From contig NZ_CP091799.1 in assembly GCF_022024235.1 (NCBI RefSeq), positions 2,173,001 through 2,237,000 of the forward strand: a DNA stretch of 64,000 nucleotides. The letters are read 5' to 3'. Source of the DNA: Segatella baroniae B14. Its GTDB lineage: Bacteria; Bacteroidota; Bacteroidia; Bacteroidales; Bacteroidaceae. A program made the position numbers and the translations under genes. The notes under the pieces are model-generated. The model had not been told where the DNA came from. It saw nothing but the letters and a program-made list of their open reading frames with translations, and made no database searches. Below, piece after piece: positions 62,831-64,000 of this stretch. The number at the start of each line of letters is the position of its first letter. The stretch's first letter is position 1.

Positions 62831-63994
62831 TTATTTTTTCCTCCAAAGCTTACTCATATCTTCTAGTGATTTACCTTTAGTCTCAGGAACAAGTCTCCAT
62901 ACGAATATTGCAGCAATTACACAGATGACGCCATATAAACCATAGGTAAACCAATGACCGAAATTGTCTCCTTCGGACAAGTGCATATTAAACATTGGTA
63001 CGAAACTTGAACTGACAATCCAATTGAATATCCATTGGAAAGCTACAGCGATAGCTACAGCTTTTCCACGTATAGTATTTGGGAAAATTTCAGCGATGAG
63101 AACCCAACAGATAGGTCCCCAACTGAACATGAAAGAAGCACTATATACCATAATAGAAATCATAGTAACCAAATCAAGAGTAGGGTTGCCAAATGTCAAA
63201 GCTACGCCAAAAGCACCGATAGCCATACCAATACTTCCCCAAATAAGCAATGGTTTTCGACCCCATTTTTCAACAGTAAATACAGCTACTAATGTGAAGG
63301 ATATGTTAACTATGCCCATGATGACGGTTTGTACCATAGGGTTCTGCATGCCCATATCTTGGAAGATACGAGGAGCATAATATAATACAGCATTGATACC
63401 GACTGCCTGTTGGAATACGCTAAGCATGATACCTATAAAAATACACATGAAACCATATGAAAGCAATTTCTCGGTTTTCTCGGTCATGGTATTGTGGATA
63501 TCGTTGATAATTTGTTCTGCCGTGTTTTTTCCATTGATTTTAGTCAGAATAGATCGTGCAAGTTCTACTTTTCCCGTCATGACTAGATAGCGAGGAGTTT
63601 CTGGTACAAGACAGATAAGTATTGTAAATAGACCTGCTGGTATAGCTTCACTACCAAACATATAGCGCCATCCTGTAGATGCTGTCCATGAAGCTGCTTC
63701 TGGATTCATAATTTGATTGACGCCATTAACCAGCTCAATAATAGGGTTAACATGGTTGCCCAAGATGATAAAGTTGACAAAGTAAACAACTAATTGGCCA
63801 AAAATAATAGCAAATTGGTTGAAACTAACGAGCATACCTCGGATATCACTTGGTGCGACCTCACCGATATACATTGGGCAAATTGCAGAGGCTAAACCTA
63901 CACCTATACCGCCAATGATGCGATAGATGTTGAAGGTGACTAATAGATTTAAAGTAGCCTCTCCGTGATTAAAGAAGACAAATTCCGGTTCCAT
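62831..63994 (-). CDS. MFS sugar porter (XylE-like), 5' end outside the window
   Basis: At least 387 residues of a major-facilitator sugar:H+ symporter; the frame is still open at the window edge, so the N-terminal helices are missing and the Met at 63994 is probably internal. Family marks are GIGVGLASAICPMYIGEVAPSDIRGMLVSFNQ, VPETPRYLVMTGK, the QQAVGINAVLYYAPRIF sugar-binding helix and the VPETKGKSLEDM ending. These match D-xylose/arabinose/glucose porters. It lies 3' to 5' toward the Crp-family gene, which might regulate it. Confidence 0.92.
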   Translation of the reverse strand: MEPEFVFFNHGEATLNLLVTFNIYRIIGGIGVGLASAICPMYIGEVAPSDIRGMLVSFNQFAIIFGQLVVYFVNFIILGNHVNPIIELVNGVNQIMNPEAASWTASTGWRYMFGSEAIPAGLFTILICLVPETPRYLVMTGKVELARSILTKINGKNTAEQIINDIHNTMTEKTEKLLSYGFMCIFIGIMLSVFQQAVGINAVLYYAPRIFQDMGMQNPMVQTVIMGIVNISFTLVAVFTVEKWGRKPLLIWGSIGMAIGAFGVALTFGNPTLDLVTMISIMVYSASFMFSWGPICWVLIAEIFPNTIRGKAVAIAVAFQWIFNWIVSSSFVPMFNMHLSEGDNFGHWFTYGLYGVICVIAAIFVWRLVPETKGKSLEDMSKLWRKK

Positions 63995-64000
63995 GCTTCC

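Overview
The window looks like a chromosomal piece of a Bacteroidales bacterium, most likely Prevotellaceae (Prevotella/Segatella type). The base composition is AT-rich, and most transcription units are preceded by the Bacteroidota -7 element TAnnTTTGC, often with TTTG about 20 bp upstream. The gene order porG-uppS-bamA-skp-skp-skp-murI, the fused secDF and the uronate pair kduI-kduD fit that group. This assignment rests on signals and gene order, not on a database search.

Region by region: 1-610 is the end of pckA. 675-960 holds a very small transcription unit encoding a 34-residue membrane peptide. 1106-10729 is an envelope block (lipoprotein, PorG, UppS, BamA, three Skp/OmpH chaperones, MurI, RbfA, LolC/E-like permease). 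11041-13076 has an O-methyltransferase, aroQ and xerD. 13169-18368 holds metK, DUF4271, hemD, rnpA, yidD, tyrS and tRNA-Gln. 18480-25922 holds kduI, kduD, HU, a rhomboid protease, a membrane EEP hydrolase and secDF. 26012-29927 holds tRNA-Arg, a second EEP protein, metG and a lipoprotein.

29928-35234 is the accessory part. An intact yifB (33687-35234) is followed downstream, on the minus strand, by an IS30-type transposase stub, an RHS-core/metzincin toxin-like protein, an overlapping four-TM protein that is the natural immunity candidate, a second truncated copy of the yifB 3' half, and a frameshifted unidentified gene. The two yifB copies align over 705 bp without gaps but form a three-zone mosaic of divergence. 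I read this as a polymorphic-toxin cassette brought in by recombination at a housekeeping gene.

35301-50206 is again housekeeping: tRNA-Gly/Leu, argH, pyrE, comF-recX-prmC, ribD, rnhA, argS, dinB, a MORN-GH25 protein and a BASS transporter. 50231-64000 holds a UPF1-like helicase, an orphan ABC ATPase, two AraC paralogues, a pyridoxal kinase, an AspT-type transporter, a TPR-AraC membrane regulator, an RluA enzyme, a Crp-family regulator and the 3' part of a sugar transporter. Just after the TPR regulator (60094-60264) nine DnaA-box-like nonamers lie in one orientation, the last six spaced 20-22 bp apart; this is a candidate replication-initiation or DnaA-binding site.
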